A stretch of DNA of 64,000 nt from Gemmobacter lanyuensis (GTDB lineage: Bacteria > Pseudomonadota > Alphaproteobacteria > Rhodobacterales > Rhodobacteraceae), in assembly GCF_014652355.1 (NCBI RefSeq), contig NZ_BMYQ01000004.1, positions 124,001-188,000 of the forward strand. Direction: 5' to 3'. Positions within the stretch are counted from its first letter, which is position 1; every line of letters begins with the position of its first letter. Both the position numbers and the translations under genes were made by a program. Of this stretch, positions 46,933 through 56,030 are shown piece after piece. Under the pieces are notes generated by a model that had not been told where the DNA came from, made no database searches, and saw only the letters and a program-made list of their open reading frames with translations.

Positions 46933-48936
46933 ATGGCATATTTCCTCGGGGTCGATACGGGCGGCACCTATACCGATGCGGTCATTGTGGATGAGGGCGC
47001 GACCCGCGTCATCGGATCGGCGAAATCGCTGACCACGCGCGGGGATCTGAGCCTGGGCGTTGGCCGGGCCGTTGATGCCGCACTGTCCGAGGCGGGGGTG
47101 GAGCCCGCCGAGGTATCGCTTGTGTCGCTGTCAACGACGCTGGCCACCAATGCGCTGGTGGAGGGCCAAGGCGGGCGCGTGGCGCTGATCTTCATCGGCT
47201 TTGATGCGGGCGATCTGGAGCGCGGCGGTCTGTCCGAGGCCTTGGGCGGCGATCCGGTGGTGCTGCTTGCGGGCGGGCATGAACATTCCGGGGCCGAGAC
47301 AGCGCCGCTTGATATCGCCGCGCTGGAGGCTGAGGTCGCGCGCCTTGCGCCCGAGGTCATGGGCTTTGCCGTGGCCGCGCGCTTTGCCACCCGCAACCCC
47401 AGCCACGAAGTCACCGCGCGCGAGGTGATTCGCCGCGTCTCGGGGCGTCCGGTCACCTGCTCGCATGAGCTTTCGGCCGGGCTGAACGGGCCGAAACGCG
47501 CGCTGACGGCGGTGCTGAACGCCCGGCTGATCGGCATGATCGACCGTCTGGTCCGCGCGTGCGAGGCGCATCTGGAAACCCGCGGCATCACCGCGCCGCT
47601 GATGGTGGTGCGCGGCGACGGGGCGCTGATTTCGGCCGCGATGGTGCGCGAACGCCCGATTGAAACGATTCTGTCGGGGCCTGCGGCCTCGATCGTGGGT
47701 GCGCGCTGGCTGACGGGGGAAAGCGATGCGCTGGTGTCCGATATTGGCGGCACCACCACCGATGTGGCGCTTTTGAAAGACGGTCTGCCCGAGATCGACC
47801 CCGAGGGCGCTCGCGTCGGTGGTTTCCGTACCATGGTAGAGGCCGTCGCCATGCGCACAACTGGCCTTGGCGGCGATTCCGAGGTGCATCTGCAGCAAAG
47901 CGGGCTGGAGGGCGGTCTGCGTCTTGGCCCGCGGCGGCTGATTCCCGTTTCGCTTCTGGCAGTGGATCATGCCGAAATGGTCCATGCCGCGCTGGACCGA
48001 GCCCTTTCGACCGAGGTGGCGGGTGAATTCGACGGGCGCTTTGTGGTGCCCATGGCCGGGCAGACCGGCGGCCTGAACGCACGCGAGGCGGCATTGCTCG
48101 CGCGGATCACCGAAGCCATGCCGTTTTCGCGGCCGATCACCTCGCGGCTTGAGGTTGCGGCGATGGAGCGGCTGGTCGCGCGCGGTCTGGTGATGGTCTC
48201 TGGCGTCACGCCGTCGGACGCCAGCCATGTGCTGGGCCGGCTGGAGGCTTGGGACCGCACCGCCGCCGAAAAGGCGCTGCGGCTGCTGGGGCGCCGCCGC
48301 ACCGGGCGCGGTGAACGATTCTCGAACGATCCGGCGCAGCTTGCCCAGATGATCGTGGATCAGCTGACGCAGCAGACGGTCGATTGTCTGCTGGAAGCGG
48401 CTTTTGCCGAAGATCCCGCCTTTGCCGGGGAAAGCGCCGAGGGGCTGGCCCGCCACCTGCTGACGCAGCGGGGCGTCGCGGGGCATCGGGGCGTGGTGCA
48501 GGCGACGCTGCGGCTGGGCGTGCCGGTGATCGGGCTGGGTGCTTCGGCCCCATCCTATTACGGCGCGGTCGGCGACCGGCTGGAGGCACGGATGATTCTG
48601 CCCAAGCACGCCGGGGTGGCCAATGCCATCGGCGCCGTGGTGGGGCAGGTGCGCCAGCGCGTGACCGGCCTTGTCAGCAGCCCGGGCGAGGGCCGATTCG
48701 TCGCCCATCTGCCCAGCGGCAACACCATGTTCGCCCATCGGGACGAGGCCCTTGCCGCACTGGAGGCCGCGCTGTCAGATGAGGTGCGCGACCGTGCCGA
48801 ACGCGCGGGGGCCGCAGATGTGCAACTGACTGCGACCCGCGACATCCGCGAAGCCGAGATTGAAGGCCGCATGATGTTCATCGAAGCCACGGTCACCGTC
48901 ACCGCTGCGGGGCGCCCGCGCGTCGCGCATGGCTGA
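46933..48936 (+). CDS. Hydantoinase/oxoprolinase A-type protein (HyuA family)
   Basis: 667 residues. GVDTGGTYTDAVIVDE (about 6-21) is the N-terminal phosphate-binding motif; LSTTLATNALVEG (about 69-81) and VSDIGGTTTDVALL (about 268-281) are the other family blocks of ASKHA-fold HyuA proteins. These hydrolyse hydantoins or 5-oxoproline with ATP, usually with a separate B subunit; none is next to this gene. It diverges from selD. Confidence 0.88.
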   Translation: MAYFLGVDTGGTYTDAVIVDEGATRVIGSAKSLTTRGDLSLGVGRAVDAALSEAGVEPAEVSLVSLSTTLATNALVEGQGGRVALIFIGFDAGDLERGGLSEALGGDPVVLLAGGHEHSGAETAPLDIAALEAEVARLAPEVMGFAVAARFATRNPSHEVTAREVIRRVSGRPVTCSHELSAGLNGPKRALTAVLNARLIGMIDRLVRACEAHLETRGITAPLMVVRGDGALISAAMVRERPIETILSGPAASIVGARWLTGESDALVSDIGGTTTDVALLKDGLPEIDPEGARVGGFRTMVEAVAMRTTGLGGDSEVHLQQSGLEGGLRLGPRRLIPVSLLAVDHAEMVHAALDRALSTEVAGEFDGRFVVPMAGQTGGLNAREAALLARITEAMPFSRPITSRLEVAAMERLVARGLVMVSGVTPSDASHVLGRLEAWDRTAAEKALRLLGRRRTGRGERFSNDPAQLAQMIVDQLTQQTVDCLLEAAFAEDPAFAGESAEGLARHLLTQRGVAGHRGVVQATLRLGVPVIGLGASAPSYYGAVGDRLEARMILPKHAGVANAIGAVVGQVRQRVTGLVSSPGEGRFVAHLPSGNTMFAHRDEALAALEAALSDEVRDRAERAGAADVQLTATRDIREAEIEGRMMFIEATVTVTAAGRPRVAHG

Positions 48937-48958
48937 ACAAAAATCTCGCGTTTTCCGC

Positions 48959-48987
48959 TTGACCCTGCCGCGCCCATCCCATAGGAA
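48959..48987 (+). promoter_or_regulatory. Probable tRNA promoter
   Basis: TTGACC (48959-48964), a 17-base spacer and TAGGAA (48982-48987), ending 10 bases before the tRNA. The -35 is close to consensus and the -10 is weak. Confidence 0.4.
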
Positions 48988-48997
48988 CCGCGCCAGT

Positions 48998-49074
48998 GGC
49001 TAGGTAGCTCAGTTGGTTAGAGCACGCGACTCATAATCGCGGGGTCGGGGGTTCGAGTCCCCCCCTCGCCACCA
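48998..49074 (+). tRNA. tRNA-Met (CAT anticodon, elongator type)
   Basis: A 77-base cloverleaf with the D-arm GCTC/GAGC, anticodon stem CGCGA/TCGCG around CTCATAA, T-stem GGGGG/CCCCC and an encoded CCA. Overall sequence resembles elongator tRNA-Met rather than initiator or Ile2. The acceptor stem GGCTAGG / CCTCGCC has one U4-C69 mismatch; G at position 4 would make it perfect. Confidence 0.93.
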
Positions 49075-49247
49075 CTCTCCCCTCGTTTGAAGTCTGGAAA
49101 ACGGCAGAATTCTGTCGATCCCGGTCGTTTCCGCGCCATCAACGATCCGCGGGAATTCCCCGAACTCGTCGCGCCCTTGCCCCTATCTCGCCCGAATTGG
49201 CGATCAATACTGCCCTATCGCAGCGCATCGGCCGCATGGGGAAGACA

Positions 49248-50153
49248 ATGGATCGACTGACCGAAATGGAAGCCTTCGCCACCGTGGTGGACCAAGGTGG
49301 CTTCACGGATGCGGCCAAGAAGATGGGCATCTCGAAATCGGCGGTGTCGAAGCATGTCTCGGCGTTGGAGGCGCGCCTCGGCGCGCGGCTTCTGAACCGC
49401 ACCACCCGCCGCGTCAGCCCCACGGAAATCGGCCTTGCCTATTACGACCGCGCACGCCGCGTGCTGAACGATGCCGGTGAGGCGGATGCACTGGTCACCA
49501 GCATGCAATCCGCACCTTCGGGTCTGCTGCGGATCAGCGTGGCCACCGACTTCGGGGTCAATCTGCTCTCGCCCATTCTGGGGGATTTCCTGCTGGAATA
49601 TCCCGATATCACCGTGAACATGGTGCTGAACAACCGCTATGTCGAACTGATCTCGGAAGGGTTCGACATGGCGATCCGTGTCGGCGATCTGGAGGATAGC
49701 AGCCTGCGCGCCCGCAAGCTGACCGAAACCTCCAAGCGGATGATCGGGTCGCCCAGCTATTTCCAGAAATACGGTCGCCCGATGAAGATCGACGATCTGA
49801 ACGACCACAAGCTGCTGCATTATTCGAACCAGGCCAATGGCAATGTCTGGAAGGTGACGGCGCCTTCGGGCGAAAAGCGGCAGGTGCGCTCGAACGGCTG
49901 GCTGACGGTGAATGACGGCCAGTCGCTGCTGAATGCGGCGATTGCGGGTCTGGGCATCGCCTACCTCCCCTCGTTCCTCTATGCCGAGGCGATGCGGAAC
50001 GGCCAGGTTGAAGAGGCCATTCCCGGCCTGCCGGTGGAAACGCTGGGCATCTATGCGGTCTATCCGCCGGGGCGATTCACCCAGCCCAAGGTGCGCGCCT
50101 TCATCGACTTCCTGGCGCGACAGTTCATGGAGAAGGGGCCGGACAACTGGTGA
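49248..50153 (+). CDS. LysR family transcriptional regulator (CrgA-like)
   Basis: 301 residues from ATG 49248, which has GGGGAAG at good spacing. The HTH includes GGFTDAAKKMGISKSAVSKH, and NRTTRRVSPTEIG is typical of the CrgA/AaeR-like branch; the effector domain begins near residue 90 (GLLRISVATDFG). Target and effector are unknown. A perfect 10-bp palindrome (CAGAATTCTG, 49105-49114) lies 134 bases upstream. It converges with the OmpA-like gene. Confidence 0.9.
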   Translation: MDRLTEMEAFATVVDQGGFTDAAKKMGISKSAVSKHVSALEARLGARLLNRTTRRVSPTEIGLAYYDRARRVLNDAGEADALVTSMQSAPSGLLRISVATDFGVNLLSPILGDFLLEYPDITVNMVLNNRYVELISEGFDMAIRVGDLEDSSLRARKLTETSKRMIGSPSYFQKYGRPMKIDDLNDHKLLHYSNQANGNVWKVTAPSGEKRQVRSNGWLTVNDGQSLLNAAIAGLGIAYLPSFLYAEAMRNGQVEEAIPGLPVETLGIYAVYPPGRFTQPKVRAFIDFLARQFMEKGPDNW

Positions 50154-50168
50154 TCCGGCCTGACAGAG

Positions 50169-51092
50169 TTAAGGTGCGGCGACCAACTGGGTCGAGGTCA
50201 GCATGACCTCGACCCTTCTGTTTTGGGTGCGGCCTTCCGGGGTCAGGTTGGTGCTGCGCGGGGCAAGATAGCCCACGCCCTCGGCCTCGATCCGGTCGCC
50301 GGAAATGCCAAGCGCCGTCAGCGCTTTGCGAACCGATTGCGCCCGCGCGCGCGACAGGGCGATATTCGCCGCAAGGCCGCCCGAGGCATCGGTATGCCCG
50401 ACCAGCGCAACCCGTGCTTCGGGACGTTGGTCCATGTAATCGGCCAGCGCCCGCAGCGTGGGATAATCACCGGGGGCAAGCGTCCCGGCCCCCGAGGCAA
50501 AGACCAGATCGGCCAGCACAAGGCTGCCCGCGGTTTCAATCTGGCGGGCGAAATCGCCGGTGGGGGTGGCGGCAGGCACCGGGGTCGGGGCGGCAATGTC
50601 GCGGCGGGGCGTGGCGCTTTCGGGGCGCACGCGGATCAGCTGCACGAAGGCCGCCGCCCGGGCGCGGCTGACGACAAGGGCCAGCGCCTCATCCTGCTGG
50701 TCGAGCAGCAGATACCGGAAATCGCCCAGATCGACATGCATGTCGGGTTCGGTGATCAGCGGCAGGGCATAGCGGAAATCAAAGCCGCCGCAGGTCGCCG
50801 TTTCGCAGGCGAAGGCGGGGTGCCAGCCCTCGGCCTCAAGCTGCGCCTGCAGATGGGTCAGGATTTGCAGGGTGGTTTGGCGGGTGTCGATGCGCCAGGC
50901 GGTTTGCTCGACCAGCCCGTCCAGCGCACGGGCCGGGGTCGCCCCGGCTGTCCAGGCGCCATCAGGCAGTCGGATCGAGGTGCCGCCTTCGCTGCTGGTG
51001 GTGGTCTGCGCGGCAGGGTCGCCGAAATCGAGCGTCAGCGCCCCCACGGGTGTGGCGAGCAACAGCAGAAGGCAGGGCAGCAGGTGCCGCAT
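50169..51092 (-). CDS. OmpA family protein
   Basis: 307 residues with a signal peptide ending PVGA (about 1-18). The central region is unfamiliar and contains a Cys pair (CETATCGG); the C-terminal OmpA/MotB domain (about 195-300) has the peptidoglycan-binding pattern LVGHTDASGGLAANIALSRARAQSV and NRRVEVML. It probably anchors an envelope component to peptidoglycan. Last gene of a three-gene leftward unit, 3 bases after the GNAT gene. Confidence 0.88.
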   Translation of the reverse strand: MRHLLPCLLLLLATPVGALTLDFGDPAAQTTTSSEGGTSIRLPDGAWTAGATPARALDGLVEQTAWRIDTRQTTLQILTHLQAQLEAEGWHPAFACETATCGGFDFRYALPLITEPDMHVDLGDFRYLLLDQQDEALALVVSRARAAAFVQLIRVRPESATPRRDIAAPTPVPAATPTGDFARQIETAGSLVLADLVFASGAGTLAPGDYPTLRALADYMDQRPEARVALVGHTDASGGLAANIALSRARAQSVRKALTALGISGDRIEAEGVGYLAPRSTNLTPEGRTQNRRVEVMLTSTQLVAAP

Positions 51093-51095
51093 GTT

Positions 51096-51806
51096 TCAGA
51101 TCACCCGATAATGATAGCGGTCCACGGCTATCATGCCCGTGCGTTCATACAAGGTGCGGGCGGCGGTATTGGCTTCGGTCGCCACCAGAGAAAAGGTGGT
51201 TGCCCCCTGATCTTGCGCCCAGTTTGCGGCCGCCGTCAGCATCTTGTGGGCGGAACCTTGCCGACGCAGCGCAGGCCGCACCTCAAGCGCGTGCAGCATG
51301 GCCGTCCGGCCCGCCAGCGCCACGAAGGCCGCGCCGGAGGGCGTGTCATCGGTCCGGCCCAGAATGGCGGTCTTGGGGGTGGTCACGCGGTCCATCACGG
51401 CGCAGCGGTCGGGGCCGATGCCACCTTCGGCCCAGATGTCGCGGGTGATCGCGAGCGGCGGCCAATGGGCAAAGGCAGCCATGGGGCTGACCGCGCCTGC
51501 CAGCCGGTCGATGGGCGCGACATAGGCGATGACCGGGTCTTTCACCCGGTAGCCCCGCGCGGCAAGGGCGGCGTCCAGCGCGGCATCCTGCGGCCCCAGC
51601 ACCCAGATCCGGGGCTGGTGCAGGCGGTCCATCGCAGCCTCGGCCTCCGCGATATCGCCGGGCTGCCAAGCGTCTTCGACGCTGGTTGCCTGCACGCGCT
51701 GCCCACCGCCCGCACTGACGCGCAGGCGCCACGGCCCCAGCCGTTCGCTGCGTTCCGGCGGCCAGGTGGCCGCCAAGACCGCAGCAAGGGGCGGATCAAG
51801 GATCAT
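51096..51806 (-). CDS. GNAT family N-acetyltransferase
   Basis: 236 residues from ATG 51806. The C-terminal half carries the acetyl-CoA-binding block LEVRPALRRQGSAHKML (Q/R-x-x-G-x-A-like) and ATEANTAARTLYERTGM, both typical of GNAT. The acceptor is unknown. Its start overlaps the stop of the CinA-like gene (ATGA), so the two are likely translated together. Confidence 0.88.
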   Translation of the reverse strand: MILDPPLAAVLAATWPPERSERLGPWRLRVSAGGGQRVQATSVEDAWQPGDIAEAEAAMDRLHQPRIWVLGPQDAALDAALAARGYRVKDPVIAYVAPIDRLAGAVSPMAAFAHWPPLAITRDIWAEGGIGPDRCAVMDRVTTPKTAILGRTDDTPSGAAFVALAGRTAMLHALEVRPALRRQGSAHKMLTAAANWAQDQGATTFSLVATEANTAARTLYERTGMIAVDRYHYRVI

Positions 51807-52522
51807 CCGAACAGCGCGCAAAGCCGCGACATCGCCGCATCCAGCCGCGCGGCATCGGTGCCGCGGATCACCAGATTGGTGCCATGCGCCCCCGACTGGA
51901 TGAAGGGATAGGACCCCATCGACAGATCGGGATATTCGGCAGCCAGCGCCGCGAAGGGGCCGGCGATCTCGCCCTCGCCCCGGTTCACGCGGAGCGACTG
52001 GCTCAGCAGCGGGGCGCCCCCGGTGATGGTGGGCAGGACGCCTGCGACCATGGCCTGAAAGATGTTCGGCACCCCCGCCATCACATGCACATTCCCCAGC
52101 GTGAAGCCCGGGGCGGTGCTGATGGGGTTGTCGATCAGCGTGGCGCCATCGGGAATGCGGGCCATGCGGCGGCGGGCCTCGTTGAATTCCAACCCGGCGC
52201 GGTCGTAATGCGCCTGCAGCAGGGCCATGGCATCGGCGCGATGGGTGATCGCGACACCGAAGGCCGCGGCAATGGCATCAGCGGTAATGTCGTCATGCGT
52301 CGGCCCGATCCCGCCCGAGGTGAAGACATGGTCCCATTTCGCGCGCAGCGCATTCACGGCGGCGATGATCTCGGCATGGTCATCGGCCACCACGCGGGCT
52401 TCCATCAGGCGGATGCCACGGTTGGTCAGTTCGGTCGCAAGATGGTGGGTATTGCTGTCGCGGGTGCGGCCCGACAGGATTTCGTCCCCGATCACCAGCA
52501 TGGCGGCGGTTGGGTTGGTCAT
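51803..52522 (-). CDS. CinA N-terminal domain / molybdopterin-binding family protein
   Basis: 239 residues. MLVIGDEILSGRTRDSNTH (about 8-26) and FTSGGIGPTHDDITADAIA (about 66-84) are the MoaB/MogA-like signatures of the CinA N-terminal domain; the C-terminal nicotinamide-nucleotide amidase domain of full CinA is absent. Proteins of this type have been linked to nucleotide pyrophosphatase activity (COG1058). AGGAGAG precedes the ATG. Confidence 0.9.
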   Translation of the reverse strand: MTNPTAAMLVIGDEILSGRTRDSNTHHLATELTNRGIRLMEARVVADDHAEIIAAVNALRAKWDHVFTSGGIGPTHDDITADAIAAAFGVAITHRADAMALLQAHYDRAGLEFNEARRRMARIPDGATLIDNPISTAPGFTLGNVHVMAGVPNIFQAMVAGVLPTITGGAPLLSQSLRVNRGEGEIAGPFAALAAEYPDLSMGSYPFIQSGAHGTNLVIRGTDAARLDAAMSRLCALFG

Positions 52523-52655
52523 GATGCTCTCCTGCTCATTCGTGCAAAGGTATAGCGCGTCGGACCGGCTTTCAAAGCCCCCGCTGCCCGGCCTCTGGCC
52601 AAATCCCGCTTCAGCCTTTATCTACGGGTCAGTTTTGCAGGAAAGGACAAGCCCC

Positions 52656-53465
52656 GTGAACGATCTGCGCGGCCGCATCACCAAAGACGGCATCCGTATC
52701 TATGAGGACGCCGATTTCGCGGGCATGCGCGCGGCGGGTCAGGTGGCGGCGGAAATTCTGGATGCCGTGATCCCGCTGGTCAAACCCGGCGTCACCACGG
52801 CCGAGCTGGATGCCTTCATCACCGAAGAGGTGCATCGCCGCGGCGTGATTTCCGCGACCATCGGTTACAAGGGCTACAAGCACGCCTCCTGCATCAGCGT
52901 GAACCACGTCGTCTGCCATGGCATCCCCGGCACCAAGGTGCTGGCCGATGGCGACATTCTGAACATCGATGTGACGGTGATCGTCGATGGCTGGTATGGC
53001 GATACGAGCCGGATGTATGTCGCCGGTCAGCTGGGCCGCAAGGCCGAACGCCTGATCGAGGTCACGCATGAAGGCCTGATGCGCGGGATTGCGGCGGTGA
53101 AGCCGGGCAATACCTTTGGCGACATCGGCAATGCGATCCAGAGCTATGTCGAATCGAACCGCATGTCGGTGGTGCGCGATTTCTGCGGCCACGGGCTTGG
53201 CCTTGTGTTCCACGCGCCGCCGAATGTGCTGCATTACGGCCGCGCAGGCAGCGGCCCGGTGCTGGAAGAGGGCATGTTCTTCACCATCGAACCCATGGTG
53301 AACCTGGGCCGCCCCGAAACCAAGGTGCTGGCCGATGACTGGACGGCGGTCACGCGGGACAAGTCGCTCTCGGCGCAATACGAACATTCCATCGGGGTCA
53401 CGGCGACGGGATGCGAGATCTTCACCGCCTCGCCCGCGGACAAATTCTTCCGCACCTGGGCCTGA
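52656..53465 (+). CDS. map: Methionine aminopeptidase type I
   Basis: Removes the initiator methionine from nascent proteins. 269 residues from GTG 52656 with AAAGGA upstream; the frame is open further upstream but that part lacks family similarity. Metal ligands are seen in order: IDVTVIVDGWYGDTS (two Asp), GHGLG (His), FTIEPM (Glu) and YEHSIGVT (Glu), and the substrate His lies in YKHASCISVNH (about 77). Strong terminator follows. Confidence 0.96.
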   Translation: MNDLRGRITKDGIRIYEDADFAGMRAAGQVAAEILDAVIPLVKPGVTTAELDAFITEEVHRRGVISATIGYKGYKHASCISVNHVVCHGIPGTKVLADGDILNIDVTVIVDGWYGDTSRMYVAGQLGRKAERLIEVTHEGLMRGIAAVKPGNTFGDIGNAIQSYVESNRMSVVRDFCGHGLGLVFHAPPNVLHYGRAGSGPVLEEGMFFTIEPMVNLGRPETKVLADDWTAVTRDKSLSAQYEHSIGVTATGCEIFTASPADKFFRTWA

Positions 53466-53477
53466 GGGCCGGAACAG

Positions 53478-53506
53478 AAGGCCCGCCGCGGTGGCGGGCC
53501 TTTTCT
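53478..53506. terminator. Terminator between map and msrB
   Basis: AAGGCCCGCC / GGCGGGCCTT, a 10-bp stem with a 5-base loop, then TTCTTT. Symmetric ends suggest use by both convergent genes. Confidence 0.85.
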
Positions 53507-53947
53507 TTACAGCCGGTCGAGCCAGTCGCCATAGCCCTCGGCCTCCATCCGGTCGCGCGGGATGAAGCGCAGGCTGGCCGAGTTGATGCAGTAGCGCATC
53601 CCCCCCAGATCGCGCGGGCCGTCGTTGAAGACATGGCCCAGATGGCTGTCGCCATGGGCTGACCGCACCTCGGTGCGGATCATGCCATGGGTGCTGTCAT
53701 GCAGTTCGACGATATGGTCATCGGTGATCGGGCGGGCAAAGGCGGGCCAGCCGCAGCCGCTGTTGTATTTGTCGGCCGAGGAAAACAGCGGCTCGCCCGA
53801 GACGATATCCACATAGATCCCCGGTTCGAAATGATGGTCATATTCGCCGGTGAAGGGGCGTTCGGTGCCGTTCTGCTGCGTCACGCGGTATTGTTCGGGG
53901 GTCAGCCGGGCAATGGCCTCGGCGCTTTTGGCATAGGGTCTGGTCAT
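53507..53947 (-). CDS. msrB: Peptide methionine-(R)-sulfoxide reductase
   Basis: 146 residues from ATG 53947 with AAAGGA upstream. SGCGWPAF (about 68-75) and the catalytic [11 protein letters not shown] (about 123-133) define MsrB. The two CxxC pairs that bind zinc in many MsrB proteins are absent: the first site reads [11 protein letters not shown]. It reduces methionine-R-sulfoxide in proteins. Its end abuts the map terminator. Confidence 0.93.
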   Translation of the reverse strand: MTRPYAKSAEAIARLTPEQYRVTQQNGTERPFTGEYDHHFEPGIYVDIVSGEPLFSSADKYNSGCGWPAFARPITDDHIVELHDSTHGMIRTEVRSAHGDSHLGHVFNDGPRDLGGMRYCINSASLRFIPRDRMEAEGYGDWLDRL

Positions 53948-54018
53948 CGGGATTCCTTTCGCCGGTCGGGTCGCCGCTCTGGCCTCATAGATGGGGCAGG
54001 GGGGCAGCTTGTCCAGAC

Positions 54019-54396
54019 TCAGGCGCTGGTTTCCAGGCAATGACGGCGGAAGGCGCGCTTGAGCATGTCCAGCTCGGCCCGCAGCAGATCGACCTCGGCG
54101 CGCAGGTCATCTTCCATTGCGACGCCGGTGATGATGGTGAAATGGCCCAGCCGGTCCCCGGTTTCGGCATCGCGGAACAGGAAGGTTTGCACCCCTTCCG
54201 ACAGCAGGCTGGCCGGGATTGGCAGGCGCACGGCATAGCGGCCCGGCTGATCAGGCAGTTCCGACACGGTCAGACCGGGCATCTTCTGTTCCAGGTGCAG
54301 CACCTCAAGCTGCGGTTTGGTGGAACCGGGCGTGGACAGGACCCCTTCCCAGACACCGGCCCGCACGCGGGTTTTCGTCAGCGTCACTTCGGCCAT
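54019..54396 (-). CDS. Conserved hypothetical protein (Rhodobacterales)
   Basis: 125 residues: a beta-rich N-terminal two thirds and a C-terminal amphipathic helix with leucine heptads (about 96-118, [20 protein letters not shown]) that could be a coiled coil. It lies 7 bases after the DUF6478-like gene in the same direction, so the two probably form an operon and may interact. No function is recognised. Confidence 0.65.
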   Translation of the reverse strand: MAEVTLTKTRVRAGVWEGVLSTPGSTKPQLEVLHLEQKMPGLTVSELPDQPGRYAVRLPIPASLLSEGVQTFLFRDAETGDRLGHFTIITGVAMEDDLRAEVDLLRAELDMLKRAFRRHCLETSA

Positions 54397-54403
54397 GGTT
54401 CCC

Positions 54404-55177
54404 TCACAAATCGGCGCGCGGGCGGCGCGACAGCGTCACATCCCGCAGGATGATCTGGTTCATTTCCGGGCCTTCGAAGATCAGATCGACCCAGAGCCTC
54501 TCGACCCGCTTTTCGTTCATTTTGGTATAGGCGAGGTCGAATTCCACCATCACCTCTTCCTCGGCCAGCGGCAGTTCGCGCACGATCTGTTCGACGTTCG
54601 GGCCGTGCTTGATGTTCAGCCGCGCAAAGATTTCCAGCGGCTTTTCCATCTCGACGATCACATCCAGCCGAACCAGGTGCCGCAGCTTGAGGCCCTGCAC
54701 TGATTCGGGCGGCAGATCCACGACCAGCGACAGGAACGATCCGTCAAAGCGGAACACGTCCATCCGCAGGCCGAAGGGGGCCAGATCGGCCTCGCGCGTG
54801 TTGCGGATCTGGCGCACGGTCAGTTCCGACCGCCGGCAATCGTGATAAACCACCGATCCGTCGCAGATCGGCTGTTTCGACGGCACCGAGGAAAAGCCCG
54901 GCACAGGGATTTCACCGCGCCACAGCGGCGGGCGCCAGACCCAGTCCGACCCCATCGGGCGGCGCAGCGCGTTCGACCCGATGACCGGCAGGGCCAGACG
55001 GTGTTCCGCGATATGGATCACCTTGTCCAGCTGGCGGCGGGCTTCGCGTGCGCGCCCGCGCATCTCGCGCAGCCGGTCGAGCGTCAGCGTCTCCGCCATG
55101 GCGGCCCAGCGTTCCCACCGCGCCAGCGAACGGCGGTGGAGGACACGGTCCAGGAATGTGTCGATCTTGGTCCCCAT
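54404..55177 (-). CDS. DUF6478-like conserved hypothetical protein
   Basis: 257 residues from ATG 55177 (MGTKIDTFLDRVLHRRS). The N-terminal 60 residues are helical and basic; the rest appears beta-rich with DWVWRPPLWRGEIPVPGF and CRRSELTVRQIRNT blocks. The open frame extends 90 codons upstream into AT-rich leader DNA, which I exclude. Function unknown; the two-gene unit with the following 125-residue protein looks typical of Rhodobacterales. Confidence 0.7.
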   Translation of the reverse strand: MGTKIDTFLDRVLHRRSLARWERWAAMAETLTLDRLREMRGRAREARRQLDKVIHIAEHRLALPVIGSNALRRPMGSDWVWRPPLWRGEIPVPGFSSVPSKQPICDGSVVYHDCRRSELTVRQIRNTREADLAPFGLRMDVFRFDGSFLSLVVDLPPESVQGLKLRHLVRLDVIVEMEKPLEIFARLNIKHGPNVEQIVRELPLAEEEVMVEFDLAYTKMNEKRVERLWVDLIFEGPEMNQIILRDVTLSRRPRADL

Positions 55178-55308
55178 AACCCTACTGACGGGCGCTTGCC
55201 CGCAACCTTTACCCCTCCGGCCGGATGTTTCTTTGCCGGAAACGATTCGTTTATTTATCCCTTTGGTTAATAACGTGATCCAATTTGTCAGGGCACCAGA
55301 AAAATTCG

Positions 55309-55899
55309 TCACCGATTGGCCAGACGCACCGCATCGACATATTCGCCAATCAACGCGCGGCCGGCTTCGGCGGTCAACGGGCCGGATTGCAGGCCGGTTA
55401 CAGTCAAGGTCACCAGCCGGTCGCCCACCGGCATCAGTGCGCGCCATCCATCGACCTGCAGGGGGGCCTTGCCACGGGTGGGGCCGCGGTCGCTGAAGCG
55501 CAGCAACAGCGCGCCCTTGATGCCCGAGATCTGATGCACGGTCACATCGGCGGCACGGCCCCGGCGGCTCAGCGCCATGCGTCCTCGGTCTGATCGGAAG
55601 AAAGCCGCGATTTCGGCCCCGCCGCCTTCCACGTCAATTCCCTGCGCCGATCCGGTCTGGCCCACCGTTGCCGTCAGAACGGCAGGGCTGCGGGCCGTTT
55701 CGCCCGCGCAGCGCCCGATCAGAAGTAACGCGCTGTCATCCTTTTCCAGCCGTGACCGGCTTTCGATGCAATAGCCTTGCGGCGCAGCCAGGGTGACAGC
55801 CCCGGCCAGAACCGGCTGCCGTGTGGCGAGTGTGGCGGGCGTCGTCGGGGCGACGCAGCCTGCCAAGACTGTCGAAAGTACCAGGAACCGCAACCGCAT
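55309..55899 (-). CDS. Putative lipoprotein
   Basis: 196 residues from ATG 55899, beginning MRLRFLVLSTVLAGCVAP: a short signal peptide and the lipobox LAGC with Cys 15. The mature part has two cysteines (YCIES and GRCAGE) that could form a disulfide. No family recognised. An extended frame to 55971 overlaps the upstream divergent promoter and is not used. Confidence 0.75.
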   Translation of the reverse strand: MRLRFLVLSTVLAGCVAPTTPATLATRQPVLAGAVTLAAPQGYCIESRSRLEKDDSALLLIGRCAGETARSPAVLTATVGQTGSAQGIDVEGGGAEIAAFFRSDRGRMALSRRGRAADVTVHQISGIKGALLLRFSDRGPTRGKAPLQVDGWRALMPVGDRLVTLTVTGLQSGPLTAEAGRALIGEYVDAVRLANR

Positions 55900-56030
55900 G
55901 ACTCGTTCTCCCCTATCCTTCGCCTCGGGATAGCGCTGCCCGGACCATCCGGCAACTGGCGCAAAGTGCAAAGGGCTTGGGTGGCGGGCCGAAGCGCGCT
56001 ATCACCGTCGGGCGCATGAAAGGAATATCC

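Noticed and set aside
49105-49114. Perfect palindrome CAGAATTCTG between the tRNA and a LysR gene
   Set aside because: Short, 134 bases from the start codon and without further symmetry; a 10-bp palindrome is expected by chance in 64 kb.
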